Below are positions 25,696-33,748 of a stretch of 64,000 bases of DNA, piece by piece. The notes below the pieces were generated by a model. That model was given only the letters and a program-made list of their open reading frames with translations. It ran no database searches and was not told the origin of the DNA. The translations under genes and the position numbers were made by a program. Positions within the stretch are counted from its first letter, which is position 1; each line of letters begins with the position of its first letter. Source of the stretch: Thermohalobaculum sp039180675 (GTDB lineage: Bacteria; Pseudomonadota; Alphaproteobacteria; Rhodobacterales; Rhodobacteraceae); contig JBCDDC010000021.1 of the NCBI GenBank assembly GCA_039180675.1, forward strand, positions 31,870 through 95,869, read 5' to 3'.

Positions 25696-26568
25696 TTGGG
25701 GCCGCAGATTTTCTCCCGAACGACATACGCGGTAGTTGCCACGCTTCTGGGATGCGCTGCCCTCTACGCCTATGCGGAGAACAAGAACATCCACCCGCCG
25801 CTGCGGATGCCAACGAAGGTCATCCCGTACGAGCCGGAGAAGATTATTCGTATGACGCTGCACGAGTACAAGCGCGGCGGCGATCACGCGGAGCATGAGG
25901 TGACTGGCCGTTATACCGAGTTCGGCATCCCCATGAAATTCGTGGCCAATGCCAGCGCCTATCACGAGCAAGTTCCGCTCTTCTTCTCTACATGGATGAG
26001 TTGGGAACGGGATGAGAACGGAGAAACTGCCTTCGTTTCAGTGCGCGATGAGGAAGGTGTCGCGCCTCGCTCATACGTCGGCTCCAAGATCTTCCGGTCA
26101 AATGTGACCAGTGCAGGGGTAGGGGGGCCTGTTGCCGTAGATAACCAGTTTAGGGGGGAGAACCTACTGGAAGGACCTTTCCCAGGTTTCACCAACTCCG
26201 TTCGTCGAACCAAATTCTATACTATGGGAGAGCAATATTGCGGCCTAGACGTTTTCGATCACGCGGGACAGCGCCTCAACAGTCGGTTTCTGGGGCCGGA
26301 TCAAGATCCCCGCAACTATGTCGACGCCCCCCTAAACATTGGACGGGTGTTCGCGTATCCCGCGGGAAGCACTGAGTATACCTCCTTCTTTATTTGTGAC
26401 GTTCCATGGCCTCTGGAAACCAGAACTGGGGTCTGTACGGCGGGTGGACACCTGAATGAGTACGTCAAGTACCGGGTGACCTTTGACAGTTCCATGCTGT
26501 GCGATGCGCCTGACGTCGTTGACGCCTTCGATATGTTCCTCCGCGAGTACTCCCTCGAAGTGGAATAA
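25696..26568 (+). CDS. Membrane-anchored hypothetical protein
   Basis: The 290-residue frame starts with one hydrophobic segment (about residues 10-28, YAVVATLLGCAALYAYAE) and continues as a soluble, probably periplasmic domain with four cysteines. It is a little AT-richer than neighbouring genes. I do not recognise a family. TTG 25696 is the only start that keeps the membrane segment; no clear ribosome-binding site is visible, so the N-terminus is uncertain. It lies 6 bases after the preceding gene. Confidence 0.6.
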   Translation: MGPQIFSRTTYAVVATLLGCAALYAYAENKNIHPPLRMPTKVIPYEPEKIIRMTLHEYKRGGDHAEHEVTGRYTEFGIPMKFVANASAYHEQVPLFFSTWMSWERDENGETAFVSVRDEEGVAPRSYVGSKIFRSNVTSAGVGGPVAVDNQFRGENLLEGPFPGFTNSVRRTKFYTMGEQYCGLDVFDHAGQRLNSRFLGPDQDPRNYVDAPLNIGRVFAYPAGSTEYTSFFICDVPWPLETRTGVCTAGGHLNEYVKYRVTFDSSMLCDAPDVVDAFDMFLREYSLEVE

Positions 26569-26918
26569 GCGGCCCGGTTCGGCTCACGGATCTGTCGTCA
26601 GATGCCGTCCAAGGAACCACGGCTCTTTATTCTCCTGAGCGGCATTCAGCGCTGCGCGATGGTAAATCTTTGTGGCGGCTTCGTGATTTTCACCTGTTGG
26701 AAGGCGGTGGGGAAGGTGTTTCCTTTCGGAAACTATCGTGAAATCAATTGGTTGGCTCTTTTGCTCTTCAGCCGGATTTAAGGGGTCTAAAGGCTGACCG
26801 GCGCCCCGCGCTTTTCTTTAGCAAATCCTTTGTGCGTTAAATTATTTTTACATTCCCGCGACGTCATCTCTCCGCCATTTGCGCTGTCAGTGAACGACAT
26901 CTTGCTGGAGGAATGATC
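26569..26918. promoter_or_regulatory. Upstream region of the aminotransferase gene
   Basis: No gene is seen in these 350 bases. The last 110 bases contain AT-rich tracts (for example at 26838-26852) that could hold the promoter for the aminotransferase / PanE-like pair. I found no copy of the TGGTATACCA palindrome present upstream of gntR and no recognisable riboswitch. Confidence 0.35.
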
Positions 26919-28118
26919 ATGAAAACCGGATTTCACACGCTGGCCATCCCGGGGCCGACCAATATGCCTTTCGAGTTGCGTCAGGCGATGGAAGTGCCCC
27001 TCGAGGATCAGCGCGCGCCCGGTTTTCCCGAACTGACCCTACCGCTGTTCGAGAGCGTCAAGCGCATCTTCAAGTCGACCGAGGGTCAGGTCTTCATCTT
27101 CCCGGGCTCGGGCACCGGCGGGTGGGAGAGCACCATCGCCAACACGCTGAGCCCCGGCGACACCGTCCTCCTCTCGGTCTTCGGCCAGTTCAGCCACCTG
27201 TGGCGCGACATGTGCGAGCGGTTCGGCCTCAACGTGATCGCGGTCGAGGTCGAGTGGGGCAAGGGTGTGCCGCTCGAGGACTACGCCAAGCATCTCGAGG
27301 CTGACAAGGAGCACAAGATCAAGGCGGTCTTCGCTTGCCAGAACGAGACGGCGACGGGCGTGACCTCGGATGTCGCGGGTGTGCGCCGCGTGCTGGATGC
27401 CGCCAACCACCCGGCGCTCTTGTTCGTCGACGGTGTCTCCTCGGTTGCCTCGATCGACATGCAGTTCGACAACTGGGGCGTCGACGTCTGCGTCTCGGGC
27501 TCGCAGAAAGGGTTCATGCTGCCCACGGGTCTCGCGATCATCTGCGTCAGCCAGAAGGCGCTAGCGATGCGGGCGACGGCCGAGTTGCCGCGCACGTTCT
27601 TCAGCTGGGACGACATGATCAAGACCAACAAGGACGGCTGGTTTCCCTACACTCCGGCCACCACGCTCTTGCGCGGGCTCAAGCGCTCCTGCGAGATGCT
27701 GGAGGAAGAGGGGCTGGAGAATGTCTTCGCCCGCCACCGCTTCCTGGCCGAGGGTGTGCGCCGCGCAGTCGATGCATGGGCGGGCTGCCGCCTCTGCGCC
27801 GCGGGTCCGGAATGGTATTCCGACACCGTCTCGGCCATCGTGATCCCCGAGGGGATCGACTCGGCTGAGGTGGTGGCACGGGCCTACCACCGCTATCAGC
27901 TCTCGCTGGGCGTTGGTCTGACCAAGGTCGCGGGCCGCGTCTTCCGTATCGGCCACCTGGGCTGGCTGAACGAGCTGATGGTCATGCAGGCGCTGACTGG
28001 CGCCGAGATGGCGATGCGCGATGTGGGCATCCCTGTCGAGCTTGGCTCCGGCGTAGCTGCGGCGCAGGACTTCTACATGACGGGTGAGCAGGGCACGCTG
28101 GCGAAAGCCGCGCAATAA
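26919..28118 (+). CDS. Serine-glyoxylate-type class V aminotransferase
   Basis: The 399-residue PLP enzyme belongs to the alanine/serine-glyoxylate aminotransferase group: IPGPTNMPFELRQAM at the N-terminus, PGSGTGGWESTIANTLSPGD, FVDGVSSVASIDMQFD and the PLP-lysine segment VSGSQKGFMLPTGLA. It would convert glyoxylate to glycine using serine or a related amino donor. ATG 26919 is preferred over ATG 26913 because GGAGG lies 7 bases upstream of it and only one base upstream of the other. With the PanE-fold reductase downstream and oxalyl-CoA genes opposite, its glyoxylate probably comes from oxalate. Confidence 0.92.
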   Translation: MKTGFHTLAIPGPTNMPFELRQAMEVPLEDQRAPGFPELTLPLFESVKRIFKSTEGQVFIFPGSGTGGWESTIANTLSPGDTVLLSVFGQFSHLWRDMCERFGLNVIAVEVEWGKGVPLEDYAKHLEADKEHKIKAVFACQNETATGVTSDVAGVRRVLDAANHPALLFVDGVSSVASIDMQFDNWGVDVCVSGSQKGFMLPTGLAIICVSQKALAMRATAELPRTFFSWDDMIKTNKDGWFPYTPATTLLRGLKRSCEMLEEEGLENVFARHRFLAEGVRRAVDAWAGCRLCAAGPEWYSDTVSAIVIPEGIDSAEVVARAYHRYQLSLGVGLTKVAGRVFRIGHLGWLNELMVMQALTGAEMAMRDVGIPVELGSGVAAAQDFYMTGEQGTLAKAAQ

Positions 28119-28193
28119 TCGCCTCCCGGTGGCGCCGGCCCGGCCGGGTTGGCGCTGCATCTCTACCCCCAACCCGAAGGAATGGAGCAGGAC

Positions 28194-29213
28194 ATGAAGG
28201 TCTGCATTTTTGGCGCTGGCGCAATTGGTGGTTCGCTCGCCCACGGGCTGGCGGGCGTCGATGGGGTGGACGTCTCGGTGATCGCGCGCGGGAAGCATCT
28301 CGAAGCGATCCGCGAGCGGGGGCTGACGCTGATCAGGGACGGCGAGGAAAGCACGGTGAGCTTGAAGGCCGTGCAGGACCCGGGCGAGATCGGCCCGGTC
28401 GATTACGTGCTCAACTGCCTGAAGGCACATCAGGCCTGGAGCGCGGCTGAGGATCTGCGCCCGCTGTTGGGAACCGAGACGGCCGTCGTCACCTGCCAGA
28501 ACGGGGTGCCTTGGTGGTACTTCCACGGCATCGGCGGCGCGCATGAGGGCACGCAGCTCGACAGCGTTGATCGGGATGGCCGCCAGTGGTCCGTGATCGG
28601 GCCAGAGCGGGCGATCGGATGCTCGGTCTATCCGGCGGCCGAAATTACAGCGCCGGGCGTGATCCGGCACACCTATGGCGACAAGTTCGCGCTCGGCGAG
28701 CCCGACGGCACGATCAGCCCGCGGGGGGAGCGGATCGCCAGGGCGCTGGAGGCGGGCGGGTTCCGAGCGCCGGTGCTGGAGGACATCCGCTCGGAGCTTT
28801 GGCTGAAGCTCTGGGGCAATCTGTGCTTCAACCCGATCTCGGCGCTGACGCGCGGTACGCTCGACGTGGTCGCGACCGACCCGACGACCCGGGAAACCGC
28901 GCGCGGGATGATGCTGGAGGCGCGTGCGATCGCCGAGAGCCTTGGCGCGAGCTTCCGGGTCGATGTCGAGCGTCGGATTAACGGCGCGGCCAAGGTCGGC
29001 AAGCATCGCACCTCGATGCTGCAGGATTTCGAGGCCGGCAAGGCGATGGAGATCGACGCGCTGGTCACGGCGGTGCAGGAGATGGGCCGGATCACCGGTC
29101 ATCCGACGCCGACCATCGATGTGGTGCTGGGTCTGGTCCAGCAGCTTGCGATGAACCACGGGCTCTACCCGACCTATCCGGCGGAGACCCCGGCGGTGAT
29201 TGCGGCGGAGTAG
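28194..29213 (+). CDS. PanE/ApbA-fold reductase, candidate oxalyl-CoA reductase
   Basis: The 339-residue protein has the ketopantoate reductase fold: an N-terminal NADPH motif GAGAIGGSLA (about residues 7-16), the conserved NCLKAHQ segment, and the catalytic-lysine block ELWLKLWGNLCFNPISALT followed by the C-terminal helical domain. Annotated by homology it would be 2-dehydropantoate 2-reductase. However, a PanE paralogue (PanE2) is reported as oxalyl-CoA reductase in Methylorubrum extorquens, and here the gene sits with oxc, frc and a glyoxylate aminotransferase. I infer oxalyl-CoA to glyoxylate reduction. GGAG seven bases before ATG 28194 sets the start; a terminator follows. Confidence 0.85.
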   Translation: MKVCIFGAGAIGGSLAHGLAGVDGVDVSVIARGKHLEAIRERGLTLIRDGEESTVSLKAVQDPGEIGPVDYVLNCLKAHQAWSAAEDLRPLLGTETAVVTCQNGVPWWYFHGIGGAHEGTQLDSVDRDGRQWSVIGPERAIGCSVYPAAEITAPGVIRHTYGDKFALGEPDGTISPRGERIARALEAGGFRAPVLEDIRSELWLKLWGNLCFNPISALTRGTLDVVATDPTTRETARGMMLEARAIAESLGASFRVDVERRINGAAKVGKHRTSMLQDFEAGKAMEIDALVTAVQEMGRITGHPTPTIDVVLGLVQQLAMNHGLYPTYPAETPAVIAAE

Positions 29214-29246
29214 GCGTGGCGGCTGAAGCCCGCTCCCTAATACACA

Positions 29247-29274
29247 AAACGCCCGCTCCTTCGAGCGGGCGTTT
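29247..29274 (+). terminator. Rho-independent terminator after PanE-like gene
   Basis: A 12-bp stem (AAACGCCCGCTC / GAGCGGGCGTTT) with a CTTC tetraloop is followed by CTCTTT. It lies 33 bases after the stop of the PanE-like reductase and ends the aminotransferase-reductase transcript. Confidence 0.85.
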
Positions 29275-29301
29275 CTCTTTAGGCGGGGAGGGGGAGCCGC
29301 C

Positions 29302-29982
29302 CTAGATGTAGCGCCGGGCTGCGCCGAGGGCTGCCAGCCCGCCGAGCAGAAGAAGCGCAGGTGCAGGCAGTGGGATCGCAGCCACATCCGCCGTGACCGA
29401 CAGGCTGTCGATCGAGAGCGCATAGGGCGGGTTCCCCGCGGGCCCGGGCAGGTTGATGCCGATGCTTCCGATCAGATTGCCCGCGAAGGCCGCCGAGTCG
29501 ATCACCGTCGCGACCGCACCGTCACTGAGCTGGTTGCTGGTCTGGAAGATGTTGATCGTGCCGAGGACCGTGGTGTCATCCTCGGCAAAGATCGAGAGCT
29601 CGGTGAACGGGCCGTTCCCGATATTGGCTGCGAAGAACGAGACCGAGCTTGCACCGATGCTGAAATCGATCAGCCCGATGTCGCTGCTGCCCGTCGCCGG
29701 GCCCGGATCGGCCGGATCGCCAGCTATGTCGGGCAGCGTTCCGTTGAGGAAAAGATACGCGGCCGGACCCACATTATACGCTGCGGGATTGAAGAAGTTC
29801 AGCTGCTGACCGCCGGAGAAGGTCACGCTCAGCCCGCCATCGCTGAGGGTAACATCGCCGGTGTCGCCGGTTACGAAGCCTTCATCTGCATTGAACTGCG
29901 TCGTCAGAGTGGTGGTGGTGGCTGCATTTGCCGCGGTGGCGAAGCCGAGGAAAAGCAGCCCTGCGCCGAGACGTCTTAGCAT
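29302..29982 (-). CDS. VPLPA-CTERM exported protein
   Basis: The 226-residue protein has a signal peptide (about 1-20, cut after ANA), a beta-rich body and a C-terminal sorting tail: IPLPAPALLLLGGLAALG followed by AARRYI. This is the VPLPA-CTERM form of PEP-CTERM-like signals found in Rhodobacteraceae, recognised by an exosortase-type system and often linked to exopolysaccharide. The body is probably a lectin-like beta sandwich, by composition only. It lies between the reductase and TctA genes without obvious link to either. Confidence 0.88.
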   Translation of the reverse strand: MLRRLGAGLLFLGFATAANAATTTTLTTQFNADEGFVTGDTGDVTLSDGGLSVTFSGGQQLNFFNPAAYNVGPAAYLFLNGTLPDIAGDPADPGPATGSSDIGLIDFSIGASSVSFFAANIGNGPFTELSIFAEDDTTVLGTINIFQTSNQLSDGAVATVIDSAAFAGNLIGSIGINLPGPAGNPPYALSIDSLSVTADVAAIPLPAPALLLLGGLAALGAARRYI

Positions 29983-30205
29983 GGTGTCATCTCCTTGCGA
30001 GGGACGAGTGCTGCAATGCGGAAAGGGTCGCCGAGCGGGGCGCCGGGATCAAAACACAGCCTGTCACACTCAGGTGTGGAGGTTTGGATTTCGCGTGAAT
30101 GCAGCGGGAGCCGTTTTGAGTCGGGGGCGAATAGCCGACCGATACCTGATGCAAGCGGCAGAAGGGGTTGCCCGTGCGCGGGCGCGGCGTGGCGAACCAA
30201 GCGGA

Positions 30206-30232
30206 AAAACCCCGCGGTGGCCGCGGGGTTTT
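30206..30232 (-). terminator. Rho-independent terminator after tctA
   Basis: A 12-bp stem (AAAACCCCGCGG / CCGCGGGGTTTT) with a 3-base loop lies 23 bases beyond the tctA stop. Read on the minus strand it ends in a run of five T. It closes the tctCBA transcript. Confidence 0.85.
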
Positions 30233-30255
30233 GCGTCTTCACTGGAGATTGGCGC

Positions 30256-31785
30256 CTAGCCCGGGGCCTTGCGCTTTCGGAGCATCTGCACGCCGGGCAT
30301 GACGATCAGGATGATCGCGATGATCGTGATCGGCGCCGCGATCGGATGGTTCACGAAGTCGACGAAGATGTAGGGCGAGCCGTCGGACCAGAGGAGCGAC
30401 TGGCGCAGCTTTTCCTCGGTGATGCCGCCGAGCACGATGGCGAGGACGGCGGGCGCCAGCGGATACTCCAGAATGCGGAGCAGGAAGGCGCCGAGGCCGA
30501 ACCAGAACATCAGCCAGACATCGAACATCGAGTCGGTCGCGGCATGCACGCCCGCGAGCGAGAGCACGAAGATGATCGGCGCGAGGATCGTGAACGGCAT
30601 CCTCAGCATCCAGAGGAAGAGCGGGATGAAGGCGAGGTTCACGATCACGGCGATCAGGTTCGAGATGTAGAAAGATCCGATGACGGGCCAGACGAAATCG
30701 GGCTGGTCCTCGAAAAGCCGCGGGCCGGGCTGAAGCTCCAGCAGCACGAGGCCGGTCAGCAGCACCGCAGTGGTGGGCGAGCCGGGGATGCCCAGCGTCA
30801 TCATCGGCAGCATCGCGCCGGTGGAGGCGGAGTTGTTCGCGGCCTCGGGCGCTGCGACGCCGTCGATCGAGCCCTTGCCGAACTCCTCGGGCTTCTTCGA
30901 GGTCATCTTGGAGACGCCGTAGGACATGAGCGAGCCTGGCGTGGCCCCTGCCGCCGGCAGGATGCCGACGAAGAAGCCGAGCGAGGAGCCGATGGTCGTG
31001 CCCTTCCAGCCCTCGGTGACGGTCTTCTTGGTCGCCGAGGCGATCCGCGCCATCGAGATGTCGGCCTTGGTGATGTCGCTCTCGGACCGGGTCGTGTGCA
31101 GGGTCCAGAGCATCTCTCCCACGCCGTAGACGCCGATGGCGAGCACGAGGAAGTTGATCGGCCGGGAGAAGCCGACGAGATCGAAGAACTGCAGGCGCGG
31201 CTCACCCGTGATGATGTCGAAGCCGATGGCGGCGAAGATCAAACCGAGCACGATGGAGATGATCGTCTTCGGGATATCGTCCGAGCCGAGGCCGACGAAG
31301 GTGGCGAAGGCCAGGAGCATCAGGGCGAAGACCTCCGGGTTCCCGAAACTGAGGGCCACCGAGGCCAAGGGTGGGGCGAAGCCGGTGAAGAAGAGGTTGG
31401 CGACGGTGCCGCCGATGAACGAGGCCAGCGCTGCGGTCACCAGCGCCTGCTCGGCGCGGCCCTTGAGCGCGAGGGGGCGTCCGTCGAACGTGGTCGCCAC
31501 GGCTGTAGAGGCGCCGGGTATCCCCAACATGATCGAGGAGATCGCGCCCCCGTACATCGCCCCGTAATAGATCGCGGCGAGGAAGATCATGGGCGCTGCG
31601 TCGGAACCCGTCTGCTGTTTGATGAAGAAGATCGTGGGCAACAGGATCGCCACGCCGTTGACCGAGCCGAGCCCTGGCATAGCGCCGACGAAGAGGCCGA
31701 TCACCACGCCGATAAAGCAAATCAACAGGTTGGCTGGCTCAAGGGCCGTCAAGACCCCTTCAGCGAGCAGACTCAGGACGTCCAT
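30256..31785 (-). CDS. Tripartite tricarboxylate transporter large permease, TctA family
   Basis: The 509-residue membrane protein is the large permease of a TTT-family secondary transporter, with about 11-12 membrane segments. Typical motifs are FVGAMPGLGSVNGVAILLPT near residue 38, MYGGAISSIMLGIPGASTAV, GVAAPEAANNSASTGAMLPM and LGIPGSPTTAVLLTGL. TTT systems take up carboxylates with help from a periplasmic binding protein. Position after an oxalyl-CoA gene set suggests a short dicarboxylate such as oxalate, which is inference. It is 28 bases after tctB. Confidence 0.94.
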   Translation of the reverse strand: MDVLSLLAEGVLTALEPANLLICFIGVVIGLFVGAMPGLGSVNGVAILLPTIFFIKQQTGSDAAPMIFLAAIYYGAMYGGAISSIMLGIPGASTAVATTFDGRPLALKGRAEQALVTAALASFIGGTVANLFFTGFAPPLASVALSFGNPEVFALMLLAFATFVGLGSDDIPKTIISIVLGLIFAAIGFDIITGEPRLQFFDLVGFSRPINFLVLAIGVYGVGEMLWTLHTTRSESDITKADISMARIASATKKTVTEGWKGTTIGSSLGFFVGILPAAGATPGSLMSYGVSKMTSKKPEEFGKGSIDGVAAPEAANNSASTGAMLPMMTLGIPGSPTTAVLLTGLVLLELQPGPRLFEDQPDFVWPVIGSFYISNLIAVIVNLAFIPLFLWMLRMPFTILAPIIFVLSLAGVHAATDSMFDVWLMFWFGLGAFLLRILEYPLAPAVLAIVLGGITEEKLRQSLLWSDGSPYIFVDFVNHPIAAPITIIAIILIVMPGVQMLRKRKAPG

Positions 31786-31813
31786 CGGTGATTACTCCCC
31801 CGGGTTCTTATCG

Positions 31814-32443
31814 TTATCGCGCCGCGGCCGACCGGCGTTCGAGCATCGAAGCAACCGCCAGCAGCGCGCCTCCGAGCAGGAAGCACAGCGTGAACTCGAT
31901 CTGCCCCATGTTGCGGAAGAACGTGTCGAGCGGCGCGTAGATCGTGTCTTCGACCACGAGCAGCCCCTTGGGCAGCGTCTTCGTCATGGTGATGTCGAAG
32001 AAGAGGTACATCCAGAACGGCATAACGAGGGCCATCGCGAGCGACAGCGCGAAGGAGTGCTTGCCGAGAAAGTAGATGTAGTAGAAGAGAAAGAGCGCCA
32101 TCGCCGCATACATCGAGATGATCTCGGTCAGTGCGACCATGGCCAGTACGCCACCTCCCATCTTGATCACCACGCCCACGCCATGGGCATCAAGATAGGG
32201 TTCCTGCTTTCGGCTGGGCGGGGTCTTGCGCCGGATCGCGTTCACCAGAACCCAGATCGAGCAGAGAAGCATGATGGCGGCGAGCCAGAAGGGCCAGAAG
32301 CCCGAGCCCGGCACGCCGCGTTCGTCGAAGCCGATATTGGAGAAGCGCTCGCCGCGCCAGGCGGGCACTTCACCGGACTTCCACATGATGAACACCGAGA
32401 GGGCGGCCAGAGCGATGGCCATGATGATCTCACCCAGACGCAT
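31814..32443 (-). CDS. Tripartite tricarboxylate transporter small subunit, TctB family
   Basis: The 209-residue protein is the small membrane subunit of the same transporter, with about four to five membrane segments and the TctB-type start MRLGEIIMAIALAALSVFIM followed by a conserved PGSGFWPFWLAAIML segment (about residues 48-62). It lies between tctC and tctA with short spacers on both sides, so the three subunits are one operon. Confidence 0.9.
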   Translation of the reverse strand: MRLGEIIMAIALAALSVFIMWKSGEVPAWRGERFSNIGFDERGVPGSGFWPFWLAAIMLLCSIWVLVNAIRRKTPPSRKQEPYLDAHGVGVVIKMGGGVLAMVALTEIISMYAAMALFLFYYIYFLGKHSFALSLAMALVMPFWMYLFFDITMTKTLPKGLLVVEDTIYAPLDTFFRNMGQIEFTLCFLLGGALLAVASMLERRSAAAR

Positions 32444-32468
32444 TGCTCCGACCTCCCCGTACGCGTGC

Positions 32469-33452
32469 TCAGTTGATGGCGCCGGACGCCTTCAGGATCT
32501 TCTCATGGCGATCCCGCTGCTCACTCCAGTAGGCTCTGAGATCATCACCCTCGATCTTGTCGCCAAGAAGCGCCTTCTTGGTGCGGTAGCCCTGCCACTT
32601 CTCGGTCTCAAAGACTTTCTGGAAGAGACCGTTGTAGTAGGCCAGTGCCTCCTCCGACATGCCCGGCGCGCCAACGACGGAGCGCTGCATGAAGTAGGCG
32701 AAGTCACCCTTGTCACCGGCCGCTTCCTTCAGCGTCGGCGGGTTGGGGAAAAGCGCCAGACGCTCGTTCGTGAAGGCCACGATCGGCACCACGTCACCCG
32801 ACTCGAAGAAGCCGAGCGCCTCGGACGGATTGTTCACCGAGGACTGAATCTGCTTACCAGCCAGGTCCTTGGCAACCGCACCGCCGCCCTTGTACGGGAT
32901 GTACTTGATCTCGAGACCGAAGTTCTCGTTCAGGTAATCGGTGATGATGTTGTCCTCGGAGTTCGAGCCGGTGCCGCCCATGACCCACTTGTTCCCGCGC
33001 GACTTGGCTTCGGCGAGGAACTGGTCGAAGGTGGTGATCCCCTCGTCCTTGTGGACCCAGAGCACGAACGTGTCCTCGGCCATGCGGCCGATCGGGGCGA
33101 ACTCCATGATGTCGATGCCGAGGCCGGGCTGGCGCAGCGGCGTGGTGAAGAACGAGTTGAGCGTCACCATGATCGTGTGATCCGGATCGGCCGCGGTGTT
33201 GAGCGCGACCAGCGCCTCGGCGCCCGAACCGCCGGATTTGTTCACCGGAACCAGAGGCTTGCCAGCAAGTTTCTCCTCCTCGACGATCGCCTGCATCAGG
33301 CGGGCCATCTTGTCGGCGCCGCCGCCCTTGCCGGCCATGATCACGAAGTCGATGGGCTTGGAGGGCTCCCAAGCCTGCGCCAAGCCGGTCATTCCGGCCA
33401 GCGACACAGCTGCTGCCGCGCCCAGTGTTACAAGTCTACGTGTGAATGCCAT
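32469..33452 (-). CDS. Tripartite tricarboxylate transporter binding protein, TctC family
   Basis: The 327-residue periplasmic binding protein has a signal peptide (about 1-27, cut after GLAQA) and the TctC/Bug fold: PIDFVIMAGKGGGADKMARL at the start of the mature part, then GTGSNSEDNIITDYL and YIPYKGGGAVAKDLAGKQIQ, which form the carboxylate-binding loops. GGGAGG nine bases before ATG 33452 supports the start. It heads tctCBA and is separated from fhs by 296 bases with a hairpin, so it probably has its own promoter. Ligand unproven; oxalate is suggested by context. Confidence 0.93.
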   Translation of the reverse strand: MAFTRRLVTLGAAAAVSLAGMTGLAQAWEPSKPIDFVIMAGKGGGADKMARLMQAIVEEEKLAGKPLVPVNKSGGSGAEALVALNTAADPDHTIMVTLNSFFTTPLRQPGLGIDIMEFAPIGRMAEDTFVLWVHKDEGITTFDQFLAEAKSRGNKWVMGGTGSNSEDNIITDYLNENFGLEIKYIPYKGGGAVAKDLAGKQIQSSVNNPSEALGFFESGDVVPIVAFTNERLALFPNPPTLKEAAGDKGDFAYFMQRSVVGAPGMSEEALAYYNGLFQKVFETEKWQGYRTKKALLGDKIEGDDLRAYWSEQRDRHEKILKASGAIN

Positions 33453-33713
33453 TGGATCCTCCCTGGGGTAAGTGGCATGGATATCTGCGTCGAAACGGTC
33501 GGAATTTATTCTCTTACCCAACGCAAATTGCGATGTTGTCATCGCCTCGATCGCTGCTCGCTTTACTCATGACAACGCGCAAATGATCAACAGATCGACG
33601 GTATTTGCTGCCCGCTGAAAATCAACATGTATCGCGAGATCCGCGCGAGATTTTATCGAGTCTTCACCTTTCCTTTCGTCTACCCGTCATAGTTGCGCGT
33701 TTTAGTGGCAAAT

Positions 33714-33732
33714 GGCGGGCTCCTCGCCCGCC
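33714..33732 (-). terminator. Hairpin between fhs and tctC
   Basis: A 7-bp GC stem (GGCGGGC / GCCCGCC, 5-base loop) lies 16 bases after the fhs stop. Only ATTT follows on the minus strand, so it is a weak terminator or attenuator that would partly separate fhs from tctCBA. Confidence 0.5.
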
Positions 33733-33748
33733 GGATGCACGGTTTTTC

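Noticed and set aside
27561..29423. A 620-residue minus-strand frame opposite the aminotransferase and PanE-like genes
   Set aside because: Antisense shadow; no domain motif, and it runs across a good terminator.
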